64,000 bases of DNA from Lichenicoccus sp964242335 (lineage in GTDB: Bacteria > Pseudomonadota > Alphaproteobacteria > Acetobacterales > Acetobacteraceae), in the NCBI GenBank assembly GCA_964242335.1, contig CAXTAY010000003.1:62001-126000 (forward strand), in the 5' to 3' direction. The translations under genes were made by a program, and so were the position numbers. The notes under the pieces were generated by a model. That model saw nothing but the letters and a program-made list of their open reading frames with translations. It was not told where the DNA came from and did not search any database. Below, in pieces: positions 17,097 through 24,704 of this stretch. Within the stretch, counting starts at the first letter, position 1. Every line of letters starts with the position of its first letter.

Positions 17097-18259
17097 AGCG
17101 CGGGAAATTGCGTCGTCACCAGGCATTGCGCGCCGATGCCGTCGCCTCTTCCGTAGTAGCCGGCCTGGTAGGTCGTGACCTGCTTGATGCTGATCCGGTT
17201 CCTGTCGATGGAGAGCAGCGACGCCAGCCGGATGGTCATCTTCTCGTGGTTCTGCCCGATCTCCGGGGCGTCGGTGAGGATGGTGAGATCCAGATGCACG
17301 ATGCGGCCTCCCTTCATCGAGACCAGGGAGACCGCCTGCCTGACGAAGAAGTCGGAGGTCCTGCCGCGAAAGCCGGGCATGTCCGGCTGGAAATGCGTGC
17401 CCTGCGCGGAGCTGCCTACGGTTCCCAGCAGGGCGTCGGTCACGGCGTTGAGCGGAATGTCGCCGTTATGGTTGCGCATGATCCCGCGATGATGCCCGAT
17501 CGGGATCCCGCACATCATCACGTGGTCGCCGGACCCGAACGCGTGGAAATCGAAGCCCCAGCCGACGTGGTTCTCCTGCCGCCCGCGCTGCAGGATGATC
17601 TCGGCGCGCGCCAGGTCCCGTTCCGTGGTGATCTTGAAGTTGTCGTCGCTGCCCTCGATGATCGCGACCTTCAGGCCGTATTTCTCGATGACCATCGAGT
17701 CGTCGGTCAGATCGGCATGGATCGGGTTGCTGTAGTGCACCTCTTCGTGGGCCTTGAGGATTTCCGCGAAGTGGAATCCCTGCGGGGTCTGGGCGCGCCA
17801 CGTGTTGGAACGGTCGACAGTGCCTTCGATGAAGCCGTTGACGCATCGTTTTAGCGTGTCGGGAACGCTCAGGCCGGTGACCACGGCCGGACCGTCATCC
17901 AGTGCTGCGATGACCGCGCTGATGGTGTCCTGCTCGACGAAAGGACGGACCGCATCATGGATGATGACCTTGTCGGGTGGCTGAGCGGCGATGCTCTCCA
18001 GGCCGAACCGGACAGATTCCTGTCGCGTGTTGCCCCCGATCACCGGTGCCGGAAGCGATAGACCGGCGGTTGCCTCCTCGTAGAGGTCGCGGTCGGCCGG
18101 ATGGATCACCGACTGCACCCGGCTGATCTCCGGATGACGCAGGAACGCCAGCAGGGTGTGCCGGATGACGGGCATGTTGTCGAGGCTGCGATACTGCTTG
18201 GGGATCGGGCCTCCCATGCGGCGCCCGCGCCCGGCGCCGACGATGATCACTGCTGTCAT
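17093..18259 (-). CDS. IspD-IspF fusion paralog with a degenerate IspF half
   Basis: A 388-aa fusion. Residues 1-225 are an IspD-type cytidylyltransferase with its key motifs kept: GAGRGRRMGGPIPKQY, IIHDAVRPF, DTLKR, TVDRSNTWRAQTPQGF and EGSDDNFKIT. Residues 232-388 align with IspF, but compared by eye with E. coli IspF the functional sites are changed. Metal ligands D237 and H239 (GFDFHAFG) remain. The third ligand His42 is N271, the His34 position is N263, the GDIG loop reads GSSA, and Glu135 is Y364. The IspD half may make a CDP-polyol (2-C-methylerythritol 4-phosphate or a relative); the IspF half is probably not a cyclodiphosphate synthase. It sits beside the SorC regulator and the PTS/DRL locus, so a special role rather than housekeeping isoprenoid synthesis is likely. 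A canonical ispDF should exist elsewhere. Confidence 0.82.
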   Translation of the reverse strand: MTAVIIVGAGRGRRMGGPIPKQYRSLDNMPVIRHTLLAFLRHPEISRVQSVIHPADRDLYEEATAGLSLPAPVIGGNTRQESVRFGLESIAAQPPDKVIIHDAVRPFVEQDTISAVIAALDDGPAVVTGLSVPDTLKRCVNGFIEGTVDRSNTWRAQTPQGFHFAEILKAHEEVHYSNPIHADLTDDSMVIEKYGLKVAIIEGSDDNFKITTERDLARAEIILQRGRQENHVGWGFDFHAFGSGDHVMMCGIPIGHHRGIMRNHNGDIPLNAVTDALLGTVGSSAQGTHFQPDMPGFRGRTSDFFVRQAVSLVSMKGGRIVHLDLTILTDAPEIGQNHEKMTIRLASLLSIDRNRISIKQVTTYQAGYYGRGDGIGAQCLVTTQFPAL

Positions 18260-18611
18260 GCTGCTCGTCCGATTTCCGCCGAAGTGCAAACTCAACTGGA
18301 GGCTTCCGCCCATCTACCGCGAGTCGGGCGGCAACGTCCAAGCGGGCCAGGACATCCATGCCGTTCGCGCCCGTCGGGCCAGCATCGTCTCCCCAGGCCT
18401 GACCCGGGTCCCGATCTATCACAGCCGGATGAGTGCGGAAAACCGCCGGCCGGCCGGCGTTCGCTGGCGGACGTCGCGAGCGTACGATCCTGTCGGCGGC
18501 CGGCACACAACTCCTCGTTTTCACGAGGCAAACCGGCATAGAGTGGACGCTGTGACGCCGGATCGGTGCATCTCGGGAACGGTAGCGGCAGCATGACCTG
18601 GGAATACGAGC
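18260..18611. other. divergent intergenic region between the IspDF-like gene and the SorC regulator
   Basis: 352 bases without a credible gene; the short frames here lack ribosome sites and protein-like composition. It must contain the promoters of both divergent genes, and any operator for the SorC regulator would be expected here. I could not find a convincing -35/-10 pair or long palindrome by eye. Confidence 0.5.
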
Positions 18612-19625
18612 TTGGCTAAGCCCAGAGACGGCCAGTACACGAATCGTCACGCCAAGATTGACACAGACGGTAACGATAGCGGCGTAAAGACGCGCGTGGC
18701 GTGGCTGTATTACATGGAGGGCCTGACCCAGGATGCCATCGCCGAGAAGCTGGGGATCAGCCGCCTCCGCGTCCTGAAGATGCTCGCGACATGCCGGCAG
18801 GACGGCACCGTGCAGATCCGCGTGACCTCTAAGCTCGTCTCCTGCGTGTCCCTGGAACGTCAGCTCGAGACCGGCTTCGGCATCGGTCAGGTCATCGTCA
18901 TCCCCTCTCCGGAGGCGGAGGAGAAGCTTCCGGCCCTGCTCGGGGCGACCGTGGGCGCCTACCTGAACGACACCCTGCGGAACGGCATGCGCGTGGGCCT
19001 GGGCTGGGGCAACACGCTGCGGCACAGCCTCACCAGCATCTCGCAGAGAGCCCTCCAGGAGTTGAGCGTCGTCTCCATGCTCGGGAGCCTCACCCGCGCG
19101 GCCGGCGTCAATCCGTCTGAGTTCGCCTGGCGGTTCGCCGACATGTTCGGCGCCGACTGCTACATGATGGCCGCCCCCGTCTACGCGCCGGACGAGGCCA
19201 CTCACGCGGCATTGCTCGCGCATCCCGGGATCGACGAGGTCTTCAGGCTGGCCCGGCGGATCGACCTCGCCCTGGTGAGCGTCGGGGACCTGTCGCCGAG
19301 CTCGACGATCGCGAGCCTGGACCTGATCCCGCTCGATGAGCTGGAGCAGCTGCGGCGCGCCGGCGCGGTCGCTGACGTGCTCTGCCGCTTCGTGAACGGC
19401 GCCGGCGCCGTGATCGACCATCCGCTCAACCGCCGCGTCGTCGCGGTCGACCCGGTCCAGCTGCGGCACACGCCCAAGCTGGTGCTGGCCTCCGGAGGCT
19501 GGAACAAGGTTCAGGCCCTGCTCGCGGCGATCCGGCTGCTGAACCCGAGCGTCCTGATTACCGACGAATACGCGGCGCAGGGACTGCTCGCGATGCTTCC
19601 CATCGCCGAGCTCGAGGCGGGCTAG
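18612..19625 (+). CDS. SorC/DeoR-type sugar-binding transcriptional regulator
   Basis: A 337-aa regulator. The N-terminal helix-turn-helix (VAWLYYMEGLTQDAIAEKLG, then ISRLRVLKML, about residues 33-65) and the C-terminal sugar-phosphate-binding domain are typical of SorC proteins. That domain includes GWGNTLRHSLTSIS near 137 and LVSVGDLSPSSTIASL near 220. The only reasonable start before the HTH is TTG 18612; an upstream stop at 18594 rules out a longer frame. SorC regulators usually sense phosphorylated sugars or polyols made by the transport system they control. Lying between the IspDF-like gene and the glucitol-type PTS, it is the obvious regulator of this locus. Confidence 0.88.
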   Translation: MAKPRDGQYTNRHAKIDTDGNDSGVKTRVAWLYYMEGLTQDAIAEKLGISRLRVLKMLATCRQDGTVQIRVTSKLVSCVSLERQLETGFGIGQVIVIPSPEAEEKLPALLGATVGAYLNDTLRNGMRVGLGWGNTLRHSLTSISQRALQELSVVSMLGSLTRAAGVNPSEFAWRFADMFGADCYMMAAPVYAPDEATHAALLAHPGIDEVFRLARRIDLALVSVGDLSPSSTIASLDLIPLDELEQLRRAGAVADVLCRFVNGAGAVIDHPLNRRVVAVDPVQLRHTPKLVLASGGWNKVQALLAAIRLLNPSVLITDEYAAQGLLAMLPIAELEAG

Positions 19626-19651
19626 CGCCGGAGCCGGAGCAGGCGAGGGGT

Positions 19652-19688
19652 GCCCTTGACCCGCTGGGGCCGGGGGTTCAAGACCCCG
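19652..19688. repeat. eroded copy of the GC-rich hairpin repeat between convergent genes
   Basis: GCCCTTGACCCGCTGGGGCC matches 3262-3281 exactly, and the following AGACCCCGA also matches. The second half of the big hairpin has diverged, leaving a short CGGGG/CCCCG stem (19671-19675 with 19684-19688). It lies between the 3' ends of the SorC gene and the ptsHI gene, as expected for a bidirectional terminator or dispersed element. Confidence 0.6.
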
Positions 19689-19739
19689 ACTCTCGAGGCG
19701 CATCTTCGTTCCGCCGTCGATGCGCCGGCCGGCTCGCGT

Positions 19740-21716
19740 TCAGGCCGCGTGACTGCCTCGGTCGAACTCGGTGATCGTCTTCTTCGCGCGCGCGATCAGC
19801 GACGGGCTCATGCTGAGCTCCGTGACCCCCCAGGTCAGCAGCTTCGGTATCAGGGAGGGGTCCCCCGCCGCCTCGCCGCAGACGCCGACCCAGATGCCGG
19901 CCTCGCACGCCCCCCTGCAGGCGAGCTCGATCATGCGCAGCACCGCCGGATGATCCGCTCGGTTGAGCCGTGCCAGCCGCGCGTTGGTGCGGTCGGCCGC
20001 CATCGTGTACTGGGTCAGGTCGTTGGTGCCGATCGAGAAGAAATCCACCTGCTCGGCCAGTTCGCGGGCACAGAGTGCCGCGGCCGGCGTCTCGATCATG
20101 ATGCCGAGCTCGATCGGCCCGGTCTCCTGCCCCTCCGCCTCGAGCGCGCGCCGACACTCCGCCAGCCGCGACTTCGCCGCGACCACCTCCGCCACGTCGC
20201 TGATCATCGGGAACATCACGCGCAGCCGGCCATGCACCGCCGCCCGCAGCAGTGCACGGAGCTGCGGATCGAACAGGTCCGGCCGGTCGAGGCACATGCG
20301 TATGCCCCGCCAGCCGAGGAAGGGGTTCGCCTCGGGCTCGCTCTTCACCCCAGGAAGAGGCTTGTCGCCGCCGATATCGAGCGTCCGGATCAGCACCGGG
20401 TTCGGCGCGAAGGCGGTCAGCACGCGGGAATAGATACGGAACTGCTCCTGCTCGGTCGGGAGTGCCGCGCCGCGCATGAACATGAACTCGGTCCGGAACA
20501 GGCCGACCCCCATCGCGCCGGACTGCAGCGCGATCTCGACCTCGGTCGCCGATCCGATATTGGCCGCGACCTCGATTAACGCCCCATCGCGGGTGCGAGG
20601 TTCGACATGCGCGAACGACTGCATCTCTTGCCGCGATGCCAGCGCCTCGGCGAGACGCGCGCGATACGCCTCCTGCAGCGCGTCATCCGGATTGAGGATG
20701 GCGTGACCGTCGGTGCCGTCGAGGATGATCGTCTTCGCCTCGCGAAGCTCGGCCTCGGATGCCTGCACGCCGACGACGGCAGGAAAGCCGAGGGCTCTGG
20801 CGATGATCGCGACGTGCGAGGTGGCGCCGCCCTCGGTGGTGAGCAGGCCGATGACCAGGCGCGTCGGCAGCCGCGCGAGATCGAGTGCCGAGAGATGTCC
20901 GGCAACGAGCACGGAGGGCTCCGACAGCTCGCCCAGATCGACGCCGCGTCGACCGAGCAGGATGCCCGCGATCTGCCGGGCGATGCCGCGCACGTCGTCG
21001 GCGCGGGTGCGGAAATACGCGTCGTCGATCCCGGCGAAGCGGTCCGCGAGTTCCGAGCCGACCTGCATCGTCGACGATGCCGCATCCTGATGTTCGGCGA
21101 TGCGCTGCTCGATCGGACTGAGCAGCTCGACGTCCTGCGCGAGCTCCTTGATCGCCGCGAAGATCTGGGCCTCCGTCGTCTCGGTGCCGTCGACGTCGCG
21201 CGCCCTCGCGCGTGCCGCATCGAGGGTGGCGCAGACCTGCAGCACGGCGGCGCGGAAGCGCTGCGTCTCGGGCTCGGCCTCGCTCTCCTCGAGACGCCTC
21301 GGCGGCGGCAGGCTGTGATCCGGCAGGTAGACGAAGGCGCGACCGACGGCGATCCCCTCGTTGCCGGAGACGCCGGCGAGGCGGACCGAGCCGGTGCCGG
21401 CGGCCGGATCCGCCGCGAGCGACGGCGGCGGCGCTGCGTCGAGGGGCGCCGCCGCGTCGGCATCGCCCGAGAGGTAGGTCACGATCTCGGCGAGTGCCGC
21501 GTCGGCATCGTCGCCTTCGGCGCGGATGCGGATCCGGTCCCCCTCCTTGACCGTCATGAGCATGATCTTGACGGTGCTCTTGGCGTTCGCCGACTTCTCG
21601 CCCTTGAAGATCTGTATGTCGGCTCGGAAGCTCTTGGCGAGCTGGGCGAGACGCGCGGCGGGACGGGCGTGCAGGCCTTCCTCCAGCGCCACGATCGCAT
21701 GATGCTCCAGGAACAT
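19740..21716 (-). CDS. ptsI: PTS HPr-enzyme I fusion (phosphoenolpyruvate-protein phosphotransferase)
   Basis: A 658-aa cytoplasmic fusion. Residues 1-85 are HPr, with the active-site His in EEGLHARPAARL near residue 17 and the Ser-region KSANAKSTVKIM. A proline/alanine linker follows. Enzyme I runs from about residue 108 with the phospho-His motif GGATSHVAIIARALGFPAVV (about 290), the PEP-binding GVGLFRTEFMFM (about 400) and IGTNDLTQYTMAADR (about 560). ATG 21716 has GGGAG upstream; a TTG at 21743 is less likely. This is the last gene of the minus-strand PTS operon. It makes the transporter independent of the regulatory PTS(Ntr) proteins that alphaproteobacteria usually have. Confidence 0.93.
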   Translation of the reverse strand: MFLEHHAIVALEEGLHARPAARLAQLAKSFRADIQIFKGEKSANAKSTVKIMLMTVKEGDRIRIRAEGDDADAALAEIVTYLSGDADAAAPLDAAPPPSLAADPAAGTGSVRLAGVSGNEGIAVGRAFVYLPDHSLPPPRRLEESEAEPETQRFRAAVLQVCATLDAARARARDVDGTETTEAQIFAAIKELAQDVELLSPIEQRIAEHQDAASSTMQVGSELADRFAGIDDAYFRTRADDVRGIARQIAGILLGRRGVDLGELSEPSVLVAGHLSALDLARLPTRLVIGLLTTEGGATSHVAIIARALGFPAVVGVQASEAELREAKTIILDGTDGHAILNPDDALQEAYRARLAEALASRQEMQSFAHVEPRTRDGALIEVAANIGSATEVEIALQSGAMGVGLFRTEFMFMRGAALPTEQEQFRIYSRVLTAFAPNPVLIRTLDIGGDKPLPGVKSEPEANPFLGWRGIRMCLDRPDLFDPQLRALLRAAVHGRLRVMFPMISDVAEVVAAKSRLAECRRALEAEGQETGPIELGIMIETPAAALCARELAEQVDFFSIGTNDLTQYTMAADRTNARLARLNRADHPAVLRMIELACRGACEAGIWVGVCGEAAGDPSLIPKLLTWGVTELSMSPSLIARAKKTITEFDRGSHAA

Positions 21717-21760
21717 GGTCGTCTCCCGCCGGTCGTCGGCCAAGCAGGCTTCTGTCTAGA

Positions 21761-22144
21761 TCATTCCGCGCCGAGGACCTCGATGGTCAGGCCCGACCGC
21801 AGCAGCGGACGCAGGCGCTCGGCGTCGACCGTCTCGACGCAGATCTCGCCCGGACGCTCCGCCGTCGCCGCCCCGTTGAACGAGAACACGACGTGGCCGA
21901 GTTCGGAGACCTTCTGCCAGGCGGTGTCGCCGACGGCGGTGATGCGGAACTGCTCGCCGCCGATGCGCAGCGCGTCGCCGGCGACGGGGGGTGCGGCGGC
22001 GGCGCGATCGGCTTCGTGCAGGATCGACACCTCGGCGAGTTCGGGCGGAGCGCCAAGCGCGAACAGGATCAGCACGCCCTGCTCGAGCAGGTCCGGCGCC
22101 TCGATCCCGACATCGCGTATCATGGTGCTGTAGAGAGTGTTCAT
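21761..22144 (-). CDS. srlB: PTS glucitol/sorbitol-type EIIA
   Basis: A 127-aa cytoplasmic EIIA of the Gut family, the same size as E. coli SrlB (123 aa). The alignment is colinear: LYSTMIRDVG, LILFALGAPPELAEVSILH and SELGHVVFSFNG. It places His43 exactly at the phosphorylated His43 of SrlB. It accepts phosphate from HPr-EI and passes it to EIIB (22229-23266). It lies between the EIIBC and ptsHI genes. The true substrate may be another polyol. Confidence 0.92.
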   Translation of the reverse strand: MNTLYSTMIRDVGIEAPDLLEQGVLILFALGAPPELAEVSILHEADRAAAAPPVAGDALRIGGEQFRITAVGDTAWQKVSELGHVVFSFNGAATAERPGEICVETVDAERLRPLLRSGLTIEVLGAE

Positions 22145-22228
22145 GTGATCCGTCCTCGGCCGCCTGGAGCGCTCGCGTACGATCGACCCGATGTGATGAA
22201 GATACCGCGCCGTGAACCGAGAATGCGC

Positions 22229-23266
22229 TCAGTACAGGCCGAAGCTGAACAGCCAGGCGATCACGACGCCGATCGGTCCGGTGACCTGCCGGCTGATCAG
22301 GATCGCCGGCACGCCGATCTTTATGGTGTTCTGTTTCGCCTCGCCCAGCGCCAGTCCCACCGGCACGAAGTCGCAGCCGACCTGGGTATCGAAGGCGAAA
22401 AGGGCGGGCAGGGCGAACTGCGGCGCGATCGTGCCGTTGCCGATCTGCTGGCCGATCAGCACGCCGATGACCTGCGCGATGACCGCGCCCGGGCCCAGCA
22501 CCGGGGAGAGGAACGGCAGGCCGCAGATCGCCGACAGCAGCAGCAGGCCGATCAGGCTGCCGCCCAGCGGGGTCAGGATATGGGCGATGATCGAGCCCAG
22601 GCCGGTGGCGTTGATGACGCCGATCAGCATGCAGACGAAGGCCATGAACGGCAGGATGGTGCGGACGACCTGGTCGATGGCGCGCCGTCCGCTCTGGAAC
22701 AGCACGTTGACCACGCCGCCCATGGCGCGGCCGATATTGGCGATGAAGCCGGTAAAGCCGCCATCCATGCCGGACGCCGGTGCCGCGGGCTTGGTCACGA
22801 ACGGGCTCGCCGGTGCTGCCGCGACGGCAGCGGGCGCGGTCGTTCCGGCCGCCGCGTCGCCGTCGAGCGGGATCAGGTTCTCCGGCTTGACCCCGGAGAC
22901 GTAGATATCTTCGGTGATGAACTGCGCCAGCGGGCCGGACTGCCCGACCGAGGTCAGGTTGATCGTTGGCAGACGCTTGCGCGGGTAGACGCCGCAGCGC
23001 GCGGTGCCGCCGCAATCGATCACGACCGCCGCGATCTCGCTCTCGAGCGGCGGCGAGCGGAAGCCGTCGATCGCGGTGGCGCCGGTCAGCTCGGCGAGCC
23101 GTCGTGCGACCGGCGGTATGCCGCCGCCGGTGACCGCCACGATCTTGTCGCGCTGCTGGGTGGGCTGGATCACCAGCGGACCGCCCCAGCCCTGTCCGCC
23201 TCTCTCGACCCGCACCGCCTTGAACTGGCTGGTCTGCGATCCGGCAGCTACCTGATCCATCGCCAT
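22229..23266 (-). CDS. srlE: PTS glucitol/sorbitol-type EIIBC
   Basis: A 345-aa protein with an N-terminal cytoplasmic EIIB domain. Its likely phosphorylated Cys is in VIDCGGTARCGVYPRKRLPT near residue 86. An Ala/Pro-rich linker follows (about 140-160), then a membrane part from about 180 with GFTGFIANIGRAMGGVVNVL and AICGLPFLSPVLGPGAVIAQ, typical of SrlE. I take ATG 23266; GTG 23293 and ATG 23260 are also in frame and the choice is not certain. With SrlA it forms the membrane channel and phosphorylates the incoming polyol. Confidence 0.92.
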   Translation of the reverse strand: MAMDQVAAGSQTSQFKAVRVERGGQGWGGPLVIQPTQQRDKIVAVTGGGIPPVARRLAELTGATAIDGFRSPPLESEIAAVVIDCGGTARCGVYPRKRLPTINLTSVGQSGPLAQFITEDIYVSGVKPENLIPLDGDAAAGTTAPAAVAAAPASPFVTKPAAPASGMDGGFTGFIANIGRAMGGVVNVLFQSGRRAIDQVVRTILPFMAFVCMLIGVINATGLGSIIAHILTPLGGSLIGLLLLSAICGLPFLSPVLGPGAVIAQVIGVLIGQQIGNGTIAPQFALPALFAFDTQVGCDFVPVGLALGEAKQNTIKIGVPAILISRQVTGPIGVVIAWLFSFGLY

Positions 23267-23342
23267 CCCCGATCCCAACCGGTGTTCCCGCACCGTGTCA
23301 TGCCGTATCGCCGGCGATACGCGCCGGTGACGTATCGAACGC

Positions 23343-23870
23343 CTAGAGTGTCACACCTTGCCGGCGGGCGAAGAACATCGTGACCCGCTCGGTGACGATG
23401 CCGCGGAACAGGATGACCACGAGGCCGGCGATGAAGTACCGCACCGCGAGCGGTCCCAGCGGAAGATGCAGCCGTGTCAGCCCGTGCGCGACGCCGAGCC
23501 AGACGAACAGCTCGCTGGAGTTGCCGTGCGGGAACAGGCCGGTGATCGGATGGCAGAACGACACCGCGGAATCGTAGAACGCCGGCTTGTGCTTCTCCTC
23601 GATGAAGACGCCGAAGGTGTAGGCCATCGGGTTGGTGAGGAAGAACATCGCTAGTACCGGAAGCACCGTGTAGCGGGTGATCGCGTAGCGACCCGCGAAA
23701 CGCGCCAGGTTGTGGACGCGCTGCTCTCCGACCATCTCGATCAGGGCGTAGACCGCCGTCAGCAGCACGATCAACGTCGGCAGGATGCCGGTGACGAAGG
23801 CTACGAACGTCCTGCCGCCCTCGTTGAACACGCCGATGAATGCCTCGGCGAAATGCGAAAGCATCAGCAT
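23343..23870 (-). CDS. srlA: PTS glucitol/sorbitol-type EIIC
   Basis: A 175-aa membrane protein with three or four helices, equal in size to E. coli SrlA (187 aa). AEAFIGVFNEGGRTFVAFVT at the start, then FLTNPMAYTFGVFIEEKHKP and FPHGNSSELFVWLGVAHGLT, are highly typical of this family. It lies between gutM and srlE with 80 bases on each side. Together with SrlE it determines sugar choice. Confidence 0.93.
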   Translation of the reverse strand: MLMLSHFAEAFIGVFNEGGRTFVAFVTGILPTLIVLLTAVYALIEMVGEQRVHNLARFAGRYAITRYTVLPVLAMFFLTNPMAYTFGVFIEEKHKPAFYDSAVSFCHPITGLFPHGNSSELFVWLGVAHGLTRLHLPLGPLAVRYFIAGLVVILFRGIVTERVTMFFARRQGVTL

Positions 23871-23950
23871 CTTGTCCTCCCTCCCACTGCGCCACGAAAC
23901 TCAACCTGCCGGGGCACTCCGAGCAGCCTCGACCAAACGTGCGGCTCGGC

Positions 23951-24379
23951 TCAGCCGGGCGCGGCCGCCGGCGACAGCGCGGTCGAGCTCGCTCTCTCGG
24001 CGATGATCCTGTCGACCTGCTCGACCGCGCGTCGAAACGCCTCGGCGAGGCGCACTTCCCGCGGCCGGAACACCGCGCCGGTGCGGAACTGCCCGATATC
24101 CGTGCCGACCAGCGCCGGCAGTGGCTTGAACTTGGCCCAGACGGTGCGCCCCTGCATCGCCAGCGCCTGACGCACCGCTCCGGAAGGGGATACCACCAGT
24201 ATGGTGATGGCGCCGCGGCCGAAGCGGGCGCGAGCGCTGCCGGTCCCGACATAGCCGTCGTTCCACTGGGTGGACAGCCGGTCGAGGACCCGTCGGTAGT
24301 GCCGCATCTGCAGCATCGTGCCGGCGATCTGCAGGGCCCAGCAGAGACCGAACAGCAGCAGCCCAGTGCCCCAACTCAT
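23951..24379 (-). CDS. gutM: glucitol operon activator-like protein GutM
   Basis: A 142-aa protein with one N-terminal membrane helix (WGTGLLLFGLCWALQIAGTM) followed by a basic region (MRHYRRVLDRLSTQW) and the GRGAITILVVSPSG core. This matches the GutM/SrlM family, which accompanies glucitol-type PTS operons and acts as an activator in E. coli. ATG 24379 gives the family-length protein; a longer frame to 24442 adds unrelated sequence. It is the first gene of the PTS operon and faces the DRL-family gene across an AT-rich control region. Confidence 0.82.
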   Translation of the reverse strand: MSWGTGLLLFGLCWALQIAGTMLQMRHYRRVLDRLSTQWNDGYVGTGSARARFGRGAITILVVSPSGAVRQALAMQGRTVWAKFKPLPALVGTDIGQFRTGAVFRPREVRLAEAFRRAVEQVDRIIAERASSTALSPAAAPG

Positions 24380-24704
24380 GACCGAGCTCCTCAGCTTCGA
24401 TGCACCGAGCGCATCGCGTCGTCGATCGCCAGACCAAAACATTTATGTCAAAAGACGTCAAGATGTTCGATCTCATAAATATTGCGAGCGGCGCGACGTC
24501 GGTTTGCCCGTGCTCCGCATTGTGCACCGCCACAAAAAGTGTCGCTCGATGCGGAGTACCACATCTTCGCAAGCCTCAGGAGGATGCGCTCGCCATATTA
24601 CAATTGTGTTGACCTACATATAATTGTGCGGTCATTTTAGGCCGCAGATGAGGCCGGCTTGATCCGCGGGCTTCGGGTAACGCAGCCGAGACAGGATTGC
24701 GATC
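24380..24704. promoter_or_regulatory. AT-rich divergent control region with TATAAT and a 20-bp-spaced AATTGTG repeat
   Basis: This 325-base region between gutM (minus) and the DRL-family gene (plus) is far richer in A/T than its surroundings, as expected of a promoter. It contains a perfect TATAAT (24619-24624) with a weak ATTACA 16 bases upstream, oriented toward the DRL gene. The palindrome ACAATTGT lies at 24600-24607. AATTGTG occurs at 24602-24608 and again at 24622-24628, exactly 20 bp apart, so both copies face the same side of the helix. These are candidate binding sites for the SorC regulator. No open frame here looks coding. Confidence 0.45.

Noticed and set aside
17955..19703. 582-codon minus-strand frame
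   Set aside because: Spans the SorC gene antisense and the IspDF start in another frame; no conserved motif and poor composition.
20607..22133. 508-codon plus-strand frame
   Set aside because: Antisense to the HPr-EI and EIIA genes, both of which have intact active-site motifs.
24609..24624. TTGACC and TATAAT as a promoter pair
   Set aside because: Only 4 bases separate them, far from the 16-18 needed; the TATAAT must use another -35 or none.
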